DNA from: Marinomonas polaris DSM 16579
Lineage (GTDB): Bacteria; Pseudomonadota; Gammaproteobacteria; Pseudomonadales; Marinomonadaceae
Assembly (NCBI RefSeq): GCF_900129155.1
Contig: NZ_FQVF01000009.1
Coordinates: 62,001 to 126,000, forward strand
Direction of reading: 5' to 3'
DNA length: 64,000 bases
Shown: piece by piece, positions 22,757 to 32,228 of the stretch
Layout: each line of letters opens with the position of its first letter
Numbering within the stretch: the stretch's first letter is position 1
Notes under the pieces: generated by a model
What the model was told of the DNA's origin: nothing
The model's input: the letters and a program-made list of their open reading frames with translations, nothing else
The model's database searches: none
Translations under genes and position numbers: made by a program

Positions 22757-23530
22757 ATGTCATCGCCCTTGTTGTTTGATATCCATTTTCCTCAAGGGCA
22801 TCTTGCTTTGTGGTTGCAAGCTATCTGGTCGGCACAGGTTCCAATGGATCAGCAAGGCGTGACTCGTCGTTTGGTTGCGGACGCGGGTAGTGGCGTATTG
22901 TTTAATATTGGAGAGCCAATACTCGTTGATCAACAAGCATTGCATGATCCAGTGATGTTTGAATCAACCAATAAGCAGGCTCATTTTATTCATTTACCAT
23001 CTGGAACAGATCTAATTGGAGTGCGTTTTCAGCCTGGAATGGGGCGCTTATTTCAGACAAAGTTGGCAAAACAAGAAAGCACGACTGGCCCACTGCAAAC
23101 GTCTGAATTTATTCAATCTTTATTTGTTCGATTAAAAGACTGTTTGATTACTCAAGAGCGAATAGATTTATTGGATAAGGCTTTTTACCAAAGGGTTTCT
23201 AGCATGACCGATATCCATGATCCTGTGTTGAAAGCGGTAGAGTTGCTACAACAATCTTCTCGAGTTGATTTGTTAGATGCGCTTCCACTTAGTCAGCGCC
23301 AAATAGAGCGCCAGTTTCAGCACCGCTTGAGTATGTCGCCAAAATACTTCCAACGATTGCGAAGAGTTCGGGCAGTTTTGCTGGCTTTAAAAGAAGGACG
23401 AAATCACACCCGACTAGCGGAGCTTGCTATCGAATACGGTTTTTCTGATCAAGCTCATATGACGCGTGAATGCCAGTTAATCGCAGGTATTACGCCAAAG
23501 CGTTATATTAATCGTAAGCTATTACCGTAA
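22757..23530 (+). CDS. AraC-family transcription regulator
   Basis: 257 residues. C-terminal HTH pair: LPLSQRQIERQFQHRLSMS and LAIEYGFSDQAHMTRECQ, with GITPKRYI at the end. The N-terminal half resembles DUF6597-type sensor domains of GlxA-like regulators. Could regulate the preceding CMD gene. Confidence 0.88.
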   Translation: MSSPLLFDIHFPQGHLALWLQAIWSAQVPMDQQGVTRRLVADAGSGVLFNIGEPILVDQQALHDPVMFESTNKQAHFIHLPSGTDLIGVRFQPGMGRLFQTKLAKQESTTGPLQTSEFIQSLFVRLKDCLITQERIDLLDKAFYQRVSSMTDIHDPVLKAVELLQQSSRVDLLDALPLSQRQIERQFQHRLSMSPKYFQRLRRVRAVLLALKEGRNHTRLAELAIEYGFSDQAHMTRECQLIAGITPKRYINRKLLP

Positions 23531-23544
23531 GTAGTTTGTTTTTG

Positions 23545-24315
23545 ATGGTGTCAGTCGTTAAGTTTATTTATCATTTGCAAATGATTTCAAAACTCCAATA
23601 TAAATCCATCTATATCCCTGTGCTCTTGATGCTCTGGCTTGGTTTGTTCATTGACAGCCAGTCATTGGCTGAGCAGGTTCATTACAGTCAATGGATCACC
23701 AATGGTTTAGTACTGTTGTGCTTTGCTTGGGTGTATTTACGCGTGACCAGTAAAATCAAAAAGTTGATGCTGTATGGCATTTTTTTGGCGTTAATTGGTG
23801 AGGTGGTATTTTCCCTTCTTTTGGGAATGTACGAATATCGTTTAGAAAACGTGCCGCTTTATGTACCTCTTGGTCACAGTCTTATTTATGCCGCCGTGTT
23901 TTATATTCAAAAAGAAAAAATCATCCAACACAACAAAGTGCGGGTTGTTTCGATTTTGTATTGGGGAATGATCGTCTATTCAAGCCTTTGGTTGCTACTT
24001 GACCAAGATAGATTGGGCTTTCTTTGTATGCTTGGCGTTGTGCTGTTTTTGAAAAAAAAGCCGGGCAACGAGTTGTTCTTTCTCATTATGTTTTTCATGG
24101 TGGTGTATTTAGAGTTGCTGGGAACCTATTACCAATGCTGGGCGTGGCCTGATACATGGTTTTCAACGGTTTCTTTCATCACCAGCAGTAATCCACCAAG
24201 TGGCATCAGTGTTTTCTACTTTGGTTTTGATATTGGTTGTTTGTGGATTTATAAAAAGCTGAATAGGCAAAATTGGAGCCGGATGAAATTGCTTAGGCTG
24301 CTTAGAAACTCTTAG
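23545..24315 (+). CDS. Integral membrane protein, unknown
   Basis: About 256 residues with seven or eight hydrophobic helices (for example YIPVLLMLWLGLFI, IFLALIGEVVFSLLLG, LFFLIMFFMVVYLELLG). A long loop carries YYQCWAWPDTW. No family recognised. Start uncertain (23545 or 23581); no good ribosome site is seen for either. Confidence 0.65.
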   Translation: MVSVVKFIYHLQMISKLQYKSIYIPVLLMLWLGLFIDSQSLAEQVHYSQWITNGLVLLCFAWVYLRVTSKIKKLMLYGIFLALIGEVVFSLLLGMYEYRLENVPLYVPLGHSLIYAAVFYIQKEKIIQHNKVRVVSILYWGMIVYSSLWLLLDQDRLGFLCMLGVVLFLKKKPGNELFFLIMFFMVVYLELLGTYYQCWAWPDTWFSTVSFITSSNPPSGISVFYFGFDIGCLWIYKKLNRQNWSRMKLLRLLRNS

Positions 24316-24335
24316 ATAAAAGCTTATAAAAAAAC

Positions 24336-24369
24336 AAAACGAGCCACCATTTTCATAGTGGCTCGTTTT
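24336..24369. terminator. Bidirectional terminator
   Basis: AAAACGAGCCAC and GTGGCTCGTTTT with an A/T run on either side, between convergent genes. Confidence 0.85.
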
Positions 24370-24396
24370 ATTTATAGATCTGTTTAGTCTGAAAGC

Positions 24397-24930
24397 TTAT
24401 AGATCAGCTTCAATGACAGCAACAAGCGCGTCATCTTTAGGCGTTACATCTGGCGAGAAACGAACCACTTTTCCATCTTTGGTGATAAGGAATTTCTCAA
24501 AGTTCCACACCACTTCTGGTGCTTTGGTCGCTTCGATTTTATGACCAGCCAACATGGTAACCATGGCGTCACGATTCGGCGTAACAGGCGCTGCTTCAAT
24601 CAAGCTTTTATATAGAGGATGCTTGTCTTCACCAGTAACAACAATCTTGCTGAACATTGGGAAAGTCACATCGTAAGTTAGGCTGCAGAACTGTTGAATC
24701 TCTTCATCGCTACCGGGTTCTTGTCCCGCGAAATCGTTTGCAGGGAAACCAAGGATTTCTAAACCTTGCTCGTTGTATTTCTTGTACAAGGCTTCAAGGC
24801 CTTCGTACTGAGGCGTTAAACCACATTTAGACGCAACGTTAACAATCAAAACCGTTTTGCCTTGGTAAGTAGATAGGTCAACGCTTTCGCCTTGGATGTT
24901 TTTAACGCTGAGATTTAGTGGATGACTCAT
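24397..24930 (-). CDS. Glutathione peroxidase
   Basis: 177 residues. Cys36 in NVASKCGLTPQY takes the place of selenocysteine. LGFPANDFAGQEPGS contains the conserved Gln, and WNFEKFLI the conserved Trp. Reduces hydroperoxides with thiols, probably thioredoxin as in most bacterial Cys-type enzymes. Single gene. Confidence 0.93.
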   Translation of the reverse strand: MSHPLNLSVKNIQGESVDLSTYQGKTVLIVNVASKCGLTPQYEGLEALYKKYNEQGLEILGFPANDFAGQEPGSDEEIQQFCSLTYDVTFPMFSKIVVTGEDKHPLYKSLIEAAPVTPNRDAMVTMLAGHKIEATKAPEVVWNFEKFLITKDGKVVRFSPDVTPKDDALVAVIEADL

Positions 24931-25021
24931 AAAAACTCCTTATCAATTTATATTCGATGCAAGAATCTTAGCGGTTTGTTGCTTAAACAATGCGGAAAAA
25001 TTGCATAACCATAGAGTAGAT

Positions 25022-26371
25022 TTATTTTGAGCTTTTTAAAGGGCCGCCTTGATCTAACAGCAATTCGCGTAGTTTGCAGAACACCTCTGTAGATTGACGA
25101 ACGCCGTCGTGTTCGTAGCTATTAGTCAGCCAAACTTGCGTGTTGGCAACCTGCTTCGCCGTTTTTAGTGACAGCTCACGAGGCACGTACATATCATTGT
25201 GATACACCGCCGCGACCACAGGCACCTTGTTCTCGGCAAGCTTGGCAAGATCGTAAAGCGGCTTATAGTCTTGGTAATCCGCTAGGGAATTTGCAGCATC
25301 AGCAAAAGGACGTAACGAAGTAATTTGTTCAAACATCCATGGATAGATCATTTCGCCCGTTAAAATCAAAGGCGAGTGTGACACGTCAAATTCACTAAAC
25401 TGATCTCGCAGCTGTTGTGCGGCCCAGCTAGTGCTTTCATTAGGTCGGCCATAAATGCTTTCATGGATGGCCGCAAAAAGAGGACCTTCGTGATAGCTGG
25501 TTATGTTCATGACTTGCTCTAAAAATACATCGCTAAGTCGAGTTTTGTCACTGCCAGCAAAGGCTTCGTCTACTAACCAATGTACCTGATCAATACCTGG
25601 CCCCATTCCCAAAAGAATGCCGATGCTTTGGAATCGTTCTAGAGTAAGTTGGTCGCCATCAGGCAAAAGCACTTTCTCGTTTGTTAGGCATTGTGCGATC
25701 TTCGCCATGACCTTGGCGTCTTCTGGATAACGAGCATAATAGTCTTGGTTCTTCTCGATCACGCGCTGATAAGTTAGCTGGTACACCTCTTGCGCCGATT
25801 CCTCTAAACCTGCCAATCCGCCCGTTATATAACATGCCGCTAGACCTTCAGGTGCTTGGGATAAATAAGCCAGAGTGATAAAGCCACCGTAGCTTTGTCC
25901 TAAAGTTTCAAATAAACGGCCGCCATAAATCGTCTTACGCAAGTGCTCGCAGTCGGCCACAATGCTGTCGGCGCGGAATTTAAGCAGGTAATCTCGGCCT
26001 TCTTCGGCAGACAATTTACTGATCAGATTGGTGTCGATTCGACTGCTGCGACCAGTGCCACGTTGATCGATTAAAATAACGCGGTGCGTTTTTAAGGCTT
26101 CCACCATCCAAGATGGCGAACCTGGCATTGGACGAGGGGATTTGCCGCCAGGGCCACCTTGTAAAAAGAGTAACAAAGGCAGCTCATCATCAGCGCGGTT
26201 TACGTCAACCACTTCACGAGCAAATAGTGTAATCGTAGAGTTGTTGTCAGGGTTCTTATTAAGGCTCTTGTTAAAGCTCTTATTAAAGGAACGCCAATCC
26301 AACGGAACCTTTAGTTCGTGATTGGTGATGAGCATTCCTTTCATTTTGTACTGTTGGCTGACTGTGTTCAT
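25022..26371 (-). CDS. Prolyl aminopeptidase-like alpha/beta hydrolase (S33)
   Basis: 449 residues. FLQGGPGGKSPRPM is the oxyanion-hole HGGPG-type motif, IDQRGTGRSSRI follows, and GQSYGGFITLAYLS has the nucleophilic Ser. EHDGVR near the C-terminus supplies His. The family removes N-terminal residues, often proline. A short repeated stretch NKSFNKSLNKN near residue 30 is unusual. Confidence 0.87.
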   Translation of the reverse strand: MNTVSQQYKMKGMLITNHELKVPLDWRSFNKSFNKSLNKNPDNNSTITLFAREVVDVNRADDELPLLLFLQGGPGGKSPRPMPGSPSWMVEALKTHRVILIDQRGTGRSSRIDTNLISKLSAEEGRDYLLKFRADSIVADCEHLRKTIYGGRLFETLGQSYGGFITLAYLSQAPEGLAACYITGGLAGLEESAQEVYQLTYQRVIEKNQDYYARYPEDAKVMAKIAQCLTNEKVLLPDGDQLTLERFQSIGILLGMGPGIDQVHWLVDEAFAGSDKTRLSDVFLEQVMNITSYHEGPLFAAIHESIYGRPNESTSWAAQQLRDQFSEFDVSHSPLILTGEMIYPWMFEQITSLRPFADAANSLADYQDYKPLYDLAKLAENKVPVVAAVYHNDMYVPRELSLKTAKQVANTQVWLTNSYEHDGVRQSTEVFCKLRELLLDQGGPLKSSK

Positions 26372-26650
26372 ATTTCCCCGTCATCTTGGCATAGAGATTT
26401 AAATTATTTGCCACTTTAGCACTGTCAGACATTGTAGTTCGAATGCTTTTATCCATCAGGATTGATTATTAAGATGTTTTTGCGTCAGCTAAAAAATAAC
26501 GCAGAACGCTTTTACAGCGTTGTTCCCCAGATTTGAAATTGTTATTTTTAGTAGCAATCTATTACTCTAAGCAAAATGATTAGATATGCTTATGGATAGA
26601 CACGGTCCATATTAGATTTACGATAAGATAGCGCTACGGAGTGCCTTTAT

Positions 26651-27208
26651 ATGAAAACACTAGATTTTTACTCAACAACAGAAATTGATGAATTGGCTTG
26701 GCCTGAAGAAAACTACGACTTAACAATTGATTCTTCTGCATTGCTATTTTTCACAGATTTTAAAAACAACAAACCTTTGGTCGTTGAATCCACAATACCT
26801 GTTCTCACTGCCAAAGAGCTAATGCAGAAAGAACACGTACGTTTGAAATTTGTTATCGATGAAAAGAAGCATTTTATTGGTGTGGTTAGCTCTGACGATA
26901 TCATTGAGCGCAAAATCGTACAAAAAGTGTCTGAAGGCTTGGAGCGAGCTGAAATTGTTGTAGCTGATTTGATGACGGCTAAAAAGAACCTAAAAGCATT
27001 GGATTGGCAGGATATTTCTAAAGCCACCATTTCAGATGTAATTACTGCGCTTAAAAACAACGGTGAACGTCACTGTCTTGTTCTTGATCGTGAAAATCAT
27101 GAGATTCGTGGTATTTTCTCTGCCAGTGATATTTCTCGAAGACTTCGTCTTAATATCGATATCCAAGAAAAAACCAGCTTCTCTAAAGTATTTACAGCCA
27201 CACTTTAA
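26651..27208 (+). CDS. CBS-domain protein
   Basis: 185 residues with two CBS motifs (about 55-92, ending FIGVVSSDDI, and 135-170, ending IRGIFSASDI). CBS pairs bind adenine nucleotides. There is no attached enzyme or channel domain. The start follows GGAGTG. A perfect terminator comes 33 bases after the stop. Confidence 0.88.
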   Translation: MKTLDFYSTTEIDELAWPEENYDLTIDSSALLFFTDFKNNKPLVVESTIPVLTAKELMQKEHVRLKFVIDEKKHFIGVVSSDDIIERKIVQKVSEGLERAEIVVADLMTAKKNLKALDWQDISKATISDVITALKNNGERHCLVLDRENHEIRGIFSASDISRRLRLNIDIQEKTSFSKVFTATL

Positions 27209-27241
27209 AGTTCAAATAAGACTTTTTTGTCTGACACTTCC

Positions 27242-27284
27242 ATAGCCCCTTATTGCTCGTTGTTCATAGGCAATAAGGGGCTAT
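27242..27284 (+). terminator. Terminator after CBS-domain gene
   Basis: ATAGCCCCTTATTGC and GCAATAAGGGGCTAT pair perfectly (15 bp), followed by TTGGTTT. Confidence 0.85.
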
Positions 27285-27365
27285 TTGGTTTAATGCAGTT
27301 CACTTAATCAACTTTTCGATAACATGGTCAAATACATTTACATGCAAAGCCATGCTGTCTCCTTC

Positions 27366-28118
27366 CTATGAAAACAGTTCTCTCAACATTGGCCCAGGGT
27401 TATTTAAGAAGGCTTTGGTAACTCCGTAATGTTCGGTGTCTTCGTATTTTACTGGGTAAATGCCTGTTTTATCGATTTGGTAAATTTTCGCTCCAGGATA
27501 CGCCATAAGAATCGGTGAATGTGTTGCTATGATGAATTGAGACTGATTTTTTATCAGTTGATGCATTCGACTTAATACCGCTAGTTGTCTTGTTGGTGAA
27601 AGCGCGGCTTCCGGCTCGTCAAGGAGATAAAGCCCGTTTCCGCCAAAGCGTTTCAACATAAGTGCTAGAAAAGATTCGCCATGGGATTGCTGATGCAGCG
27701 ACTTTCCACCGTAGCTATCTTTGATAAACGGCGCTGGTGCAGGGTCTTCATCTAATTCATCAATATTAGTGGCAACGTTATAGAAACTTTCTGCTCGAAG
27801 AAAAAAGCCGTCTCGGTAGCGTTTAAAGGATTTTGAAAGGCGAAGGTAGCTATGTAGATCCGAATGAGTACTGCGTGTACCGAAGTTGAAGTTTTTTGTG
27901 CCGCCTTCTGCGTTGAAGCCCAGACTTACCGCGATGGCTTCGAGTAAGGTGGATTTGCCACTGCCGTTTTCCCCAACAAAAATAGTCACGGCTTTATCAA
28001 ATTCAATAAAATCCAGTTCCTTTACCGCTGGGATAGAGAAAGGATAAACCTCAAAAGAGTCGATTAAATCTCGTTTAAGTTCGATGGTTTTCAAATATGG
28101 CAGCGGTTCCATGCTCAT
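27366..28118 (-). CDS. Predicted AAA ATPase (COG3910-like), copy 2
   Basis: 250 residues, close paralogue of the product of 9347-10126, with the same order of GENGSGKST, HGESFLALMLKRF, LYLLDEPEAALSP and ATHSPIL. The main difference is a short region near residue 125 (PAPAPFIKD against PPPPEIKN). The gene sits in housekeeping DNA, so this is probably the resident copy and the one in the phage region the newcomer. Confidence 0.82.
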   Translation of the reverse strand: MSMEPLPYLKTIELKRDLIDSFEVYPFSIPAVKELDFIEFDKAVTIFVGENGSGKSTLLEAIAVSLGFNAEGGTKNFNFGTRSTHSDLHSYLRLSKSFKRYRDGFFLRAESFYNVATNIDELDEDPAPAPFIKDSYGGKSLHQQSHGESFLALMLKRFGGNGLYLLDEPEAALSPTRQLAVLSRMHQLIKNQSQFIIATHSPILMAYPGAKIYQIDKTGIYPVKYEDTEHYGVTKAFLNNPGPMLRELFS

Positions 28119-28154
28119 TACTCTTGTTACTTTTTTAAGGGTTATTCACTTACA

Positions 28155-28180
28155 AAAAGAGCCTCAAGGGAGGCTCTTTT
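28155..28180 (-). terminator. Terminator of doe operon
   Basis: AAAAGAGCCTC, AAGG, GAGGCTCTTTT. It lies 31 bases past the last doe gene on the minus strand. Confidence 0.85.
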
Positions 28181-28210
28181 GATGAGTTTTAACATAATAG
28201 CAATATAGCG

Positions 28211-29608
28211 CTAAGCAATCCAAATCTGTTGCACGTTAACAAATTCGCGGATGCCTTGCGGTCCAAGTTCACGACCATAGCCGGATTTACCAATACCGCC
28301 AGAGGGCAATCTTGGGTCGCTTTTTACGATGCCGTTTACGGCAATCTGTCCTGATTGCAGTGTCTCAATGGCTCGATCTATAGCCACTTGGCTGCTGGTC
28401 CAAATGCTGGCGCCTAAGCCATATTCGGTATCGTTTGCCAGTTCCAGTGCTTGATCAATAGTATCAATTGGCGTCACGCTCAGCACTGGGCCAAAGGTTT
28501 CTTCTTCAAACACTGTCATGCCAGGTTTTACATCAACCAATAAAGTCGGTGGATAAAAGAATCCCGAACGAGAGGGTAAATCGCCACCTATTAAACATCG
28601 AGCACCAGCTTCGATGCTTTCTGATACTTGGCGATGCAGTTGATCTCGTAAGTCTTCTCTTGCCAATGGACCGAGATTATTACTTTCGTCCCTTGGATCG
28701 CCACATTTGAGTTTTCTAAAGCGTTCTCCCAGCGCCTCACAGACTTCGTTATAAATTGATTTCTCTACAAACAAACGCTTCACTGAGATGCATGATTGCC
28801 CCGCATTGACCATGCGCGACAGGGTAATTATATCGAGGGCTTTTTCCAAATCCGCATCGGCCATCAGAATACAAGGATCAGAACCACCCAGTTCTAATAC
28901 GGCAGGTTTTAATCCTGCTGCGGCTTGCGAGGCAATGAATTGTCCCGCCTTACTTGAGCCAGTAAAAGACACGGCTTTGACTTTTGGGTGATCGATCATT
29001 TTACTCGCTACCGAGTTTGCTACGGCTAAATTAGCAACCACGTTTTCTGGTACGCCAGCTTGATAAAAGCATTCGACTAACTTGTTTGCCGTGGCAGGCA
29101 CATTAGGATCGGCTTTTAGAACACAAGTATTGCCCGCCATTAAGGCTGGCGCCAGAAAACGCAGTGCCAACCAAACAGGCGCGTTCCAAGGCAGGATGCC
29201 CAGAACCGTGCCGAGAGGAGGGTATTGCACATAGCTATGGCTCGCGTCTGATTCTAACGTTTCAGGTGTCAGGAATGCTTCGCCATTGTCAGCGTAATAT
29301 TCTGCGCACCATGCGCTTTTCTCAACCTCGGCAACGCCTTCTTTAATTGGCTTGCCCATCTCCAGTGCCATCAAATCGGCCAGCTCGTGTTTGTTTTCAC
29401 GCATCGAAGCGGCAACGGCTTTTAATATAGCTGCACGTTTTGGGTAGCTTGTGGCTTTCCACCCAGCAAAGCCAGCTGCCACTTTATCGATGGCAGAACG
29501 TGCTTCGTCTAGCGTCAAGGCTTCACAAGAAGGTAAAGCTTGTCCCGTCGTCGGGTTAATGCTTTCAAGCGTTGCGGTTTCTAATTTCGCTGCTGTTAAC
29601 ATGGTCAC
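28211..29608 (-). CDS. doeC: Aldehyde dehydrogenase, DoeC-like
   Basis: 465 residues, ALDH superfamily of the succinate-semialdehyde dehydrogenase type. Catalytic Cys in NAGQSCISVKR, general-base Glu in VLELGGSDPC, FTGSSKAG as part of the NAD site. As last gene of the ectoine-degradation operon it should oxidise L-aspartate semialdehyde to aspartate (DoeC). It starts six bases after the doeA stop. Confidence 0.85.
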   Translation of the reverse strand: MTMLTAAKLETATLESINPTTGQALPSCEALTLDEARSAIDKVAAGFAGWKATSYPKRAAILKAVAASMRENKHELADLMALEMGKPIKEGVAEVEKSAWCAEYYADNGEAFLTPETLESDASHSYVQYPPLGTVLGILPWNAPVWLALRFLAPALMAGNTCVLKADPNVPATANKLVECFYQAGVPENVVANLAVANSVASKMIDHPKVKAVSFTGSSKAGQFIASQAAAGLKPAVLELGGSDPCILMADADLEKALDIITLSRMVNAGQSCISVKRLFVEKSIYNEVCEALGERFRKLKCGDPRDESNNLGPLAREDLRDQLHRQVSESIEAGARCLIGGDLPSRSGFFYPPTLLVDVKPGMTVFEEETFGPVLSVTPIDTIDQALELANDTEYGLGASIWTSSQVAIDRAIETLQSGQIAVNGIVKSDPRLPSGGIGKSGYGRELGPQGIREFVNVQQIWIA

Positions 29609-29614
29609 CTCCTA

Positions 29615-30916
29615 TTAGCTGGCCGCTTTTTCGGCTTGCTTGGTGTTCGATTTGGTTTTCTTGGCTTCCTCTTTAACTGGCATGGTGCTGGACTCTTTAA
29701 AAGGTACGCTGCTGGGCAGCTCGATGGTTTTTTTTTCCTGAGGCACCGCTACACCGGATTTCACTGTGAAGTCACGATCCATGCTAAAGAAAGAGCGGCA
29801 ACCGTCTTCGGTGATCTCGATGGTGTCCGAAATACCGCAGGTTTTATCGCCTTCAATGCCCCACATCCATGGAATCATGTGAAAGGTCATACCCGGTTTT
29901 AGTACCGCAGAATTACCTTGTTTCAAGCTGATGATATAGCCTTCATCCCAGCTTGGCGGGAAGGCGATACCGATAGAGTAGCCAGAGCGAGTAATCAAAC
30001 TAGCACCCACTTGGTTGTCCATAATGATATTGCGCACCATGTTATCTACGTCTGACACTGTCATTCCAGGCTGTACCACTCGATGAATTTCATTGAGTGC
30101 GCGTTTCATGATTTCTTGGGATTGATACATAGCGTCTGACAGTTCGCCAAGAATCACAGTGCGCATCATGGCCGTATGATAACGACGATAACAACCACCC
30201 ACTTCGAGAAAGACATGCTCGCCGGGTAGAACGGTACGACCTTCGAATGTCGCGTGACCAATCATGGTTCTTGGGCCAGAGGTGACGTAAGGCATCACGG
30301 CTGGCGTTTCACCACCAGCTCGGAACATAGCCGCGGCGATTTCCGCACCAATTTCATTTTCCGTAATACCGGGACGACAAATCTCGATGCCTGCTTTCAT
30401 GCCTGCTTCTGTGGCGAGCGCCGCACGACGCATTACCATTATTTCTTCTTGAGACTTGCAGATCCGACCTTCTTCGACGATGCCGAAGCAATCCATCAAT
30501 TTTGCATCTCGCAAGGTGGTGTGAATGCAATCCTGCTGATAAGCGGGGAAGAAGTAACTATTGCGTTCATAACCAATACGTTTGTTGCCTAAACCAAATT
30601 CACGCAACGCATCCACCAGCATCTGGATGGCATCGCCCGTATCAGGGTAAGGTCGTGTGACCTCGACCCAAGTACGCGCAATCACGTTGGATTCCTCCAA
30701 CGCGCGGGTGATCATAAACGGCTCTTTTTCGAGCGGAATGACCAGCGCCTGAAAGAAGGAATAACCTGTCGTTTGGTAATCAGTTAAATAAGTAATGTTT
30801 TCTGGATCGGTGATCACAATCGCATCCAAGCGACGCTCGGCAATGCGAGCGCGCAATTCACCCAACCGACGCTGATACTCAGCGAAAGTAAATGTCATAT
30901 CATCGCGTTCAATCAT
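29615..30916 (-). CDS. doeA: Ectoine hydrolase DoeA
   Basis: 433 residues, creatinase/M24-type fold: N-terminal ITDPENITYLTDYQTTGYSF, C-terminal GPRTMIGHATFEGR and MIPWMWGIEGDKTCGISDT. DoeA opens the ectoine ring to N-acetyl-diaminobutyrate. Operon position supports the call. An extra tail of about 45 residues rich in Lys, Glu and Ser after VAVPQEKK is unusual. Its start overlaps the stop of the upstream transaminase gene by four bases. Confidence 0.9.
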   Translation of the reverse strand: MIERDDMTFTFAEYQRRLGELRARIAERRLDAIVITDPENITYLTDYQTTGYSFFQALVIPLEKEPFMITRALEESNVIARTWVEVTRPYPDTGDAIQMLVDALREFGLGNKRIGYERNSYFFPAYQQDCIHTTLRDAKLMDCFGIVEEGRICKSQEEIMVMRRAALATEAGMKAGIEICRPGITENEIGAEIAAAMFRAGGETPAVMPYVTSGPRTMIGHATFEGRTVLPGEHVFLEVGGCYRRYHTAMMRTVILGELSDAMYQSQEIMKRALNEIHRVVQPGMTVSDVDNMVRNIIMDNQVGASLITRSGYSIGIAFPPSWDEGYIISLKQGNSAVLKPGMTFHMIPWMWGIEGDKTCGISDTIEITEDGCRSFFSMDRDFTVKSGVAVPQEKKTIELPSSVPFKESSTMPVKEEAKKTKSNTKQAEKAAS

Positions 30917-32172
30917 GCGGCTTCCTCCATTACAAAACGTACAGCGTCTTTCAGAATATCCAAGCCTTCCGCGAGGTCTGCTTCAGGGATAGTCAATGGT
31001 GGAATAACCTTCAACACTCGACCGCCACTGCCGCAAGCGCCAAGCATCAAGCCGTTATGGAAACAACGTTGTACGACTTTCGCTGCTACTTCGCCGCTGC
31101 CCATGTCCAAACCAAGGATCAGACCTTTGCCGCGCAGTTCTTTCGCGCAGTTTTCGCTAACTAGCGGCTCTAATGCATCGCGTACCGTTTTTACTTTTTC
31201 CATGACTTCGTTCATCAATTTGTCATCGTCAAAGTAGCTCAAGGCGACTTCGCCAGCGACAAACGACAAGTTTTGTCCACGGAAGGTGCCTGTGTGTTCA
31301 CCTGGTGACCAATGCTTATCCAAATCTGGATGTACCAAGTTCATTGCCATTGGCGTACCTGCGCCACCAATGCCTTTGGCCAAGGTGATGATGTCTGGAT
31401 TGATACCCATGTCATCAAAACTGAAATAAGAACCTGTGCGGCCGCAACCCACTTGAATGTCATCGACGATCAACACAGAGCCAAATTCTTTGGCGAGTTT
31501 TTCTAATTTCTGCATCCATTCTTTGCTGGCGACGTTAACGCCGCCTTCCGCTTGGATAGTTTCTACCATAAAAGCTGCTGGTGGCTTAATGCCGCTAGAA
31601 GCATCGCGGTATTGACTTGCCAATGCATCTAATGCCGCAAGGGAGGATTCTTGATCGTGTTCCTGATCGAACAACTCATGGCTGACATGCAGCAAAGGCA
31701 CGCCAGAAGCTTGACGGAAATACTCGTTGGCCGTTGCTGCCAAAGCGCCTAACGTCATGCCGTGAAAGCCTTGGCTAAAGGCGACAATGTTGTGACGGCC
31801 TGTGGCGTTACGCGCCAACTTCATCGCCGCCTCTACCGCGTTGGTGCCAGTGGGTCCCATGAATTGCATACGGTGTGGCATGTTTCTAGGAACAAGAATG
31901 ACATCGGTAAACTTCTGCATAAACTTGGCTTTGGCTTGGGTTTGCATATCCAAACTGTGAAGCACACCATCTTTTTGCATGTAATCGATCATTGCTTCTT
32001 TCATGTGTGGGTTATTGTGACCAAAGTTAAGCACCCCAGCGCCAGCGAAGAAATCAATGTATTCCTTACCATTTTCATCAATCTGACGTGAGTTTTTTGC
32101 CGTAACAAAAACCGTTGGGTACGTACGAGCGTAAGCTCGAATGTTGGATTCTCGTTGTTCGAAAATAGTCAT
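30913..32172 (-). CDS. doeD: Diaminobutyrate aminotransferase, EctB/DoeD-like
   Basis: 419 residues, class-III PLP aminotransferase. GPTGTNAVEAAMKLAR, NGFHGMT-type SQGFHGMTLGALAAT and TLAKGIGGAGTPMA (PLP lysine) closely resemble EctB. In this operon it should run in the catabolic direction (DoeD), turning diaminobutyrate into aspartate semialdehyde. Separated from the upstream deacetylase gene by 56 bases. Confidence 0.85.
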   Translation of the reverse strand: MTIFEQRESNIRAYARTYPTVFVTAKNSRQIDENGKEYIDFFAGAGVLNFGHNNPHMKEAMIDYMQKDGVLHSLDMQTQAKAKFMQKFTDVILVPRNMPHRMQFMGPTGTNAVEAAMKLARNATGRHNIVAFSQGFHGMTLGALAATANEYFRQASGVPLLHVSHELFDQEHDQESSLAALDALASQYRDASSGIKPPAAFMVETIQAEGGVNVASKEWMQKLEKLAKEFGSVLIVDDIQVGCGRTGSYFSFDDMGINPDIITLAKGIGGAGTPMAMNLVHPDLDKHWSPGEHTGTFRGQNLSFVAGEVALSYFDDDKLMNEVMEKVKTVRDALEPLVSENCAKELRGKGLILGLDMGSGEVAAKVVQRCFHNGLMLGACGSGGRVLKVIPPLTIPEADLAEGLDILKDAVRFVMEEAA

Positions 32173-32228
32173 GTCGTCTCCTTATGAAACTTCTGTTCAC
32201 TTGCTGTTTTGTGGTTATGCTTTTGGTT

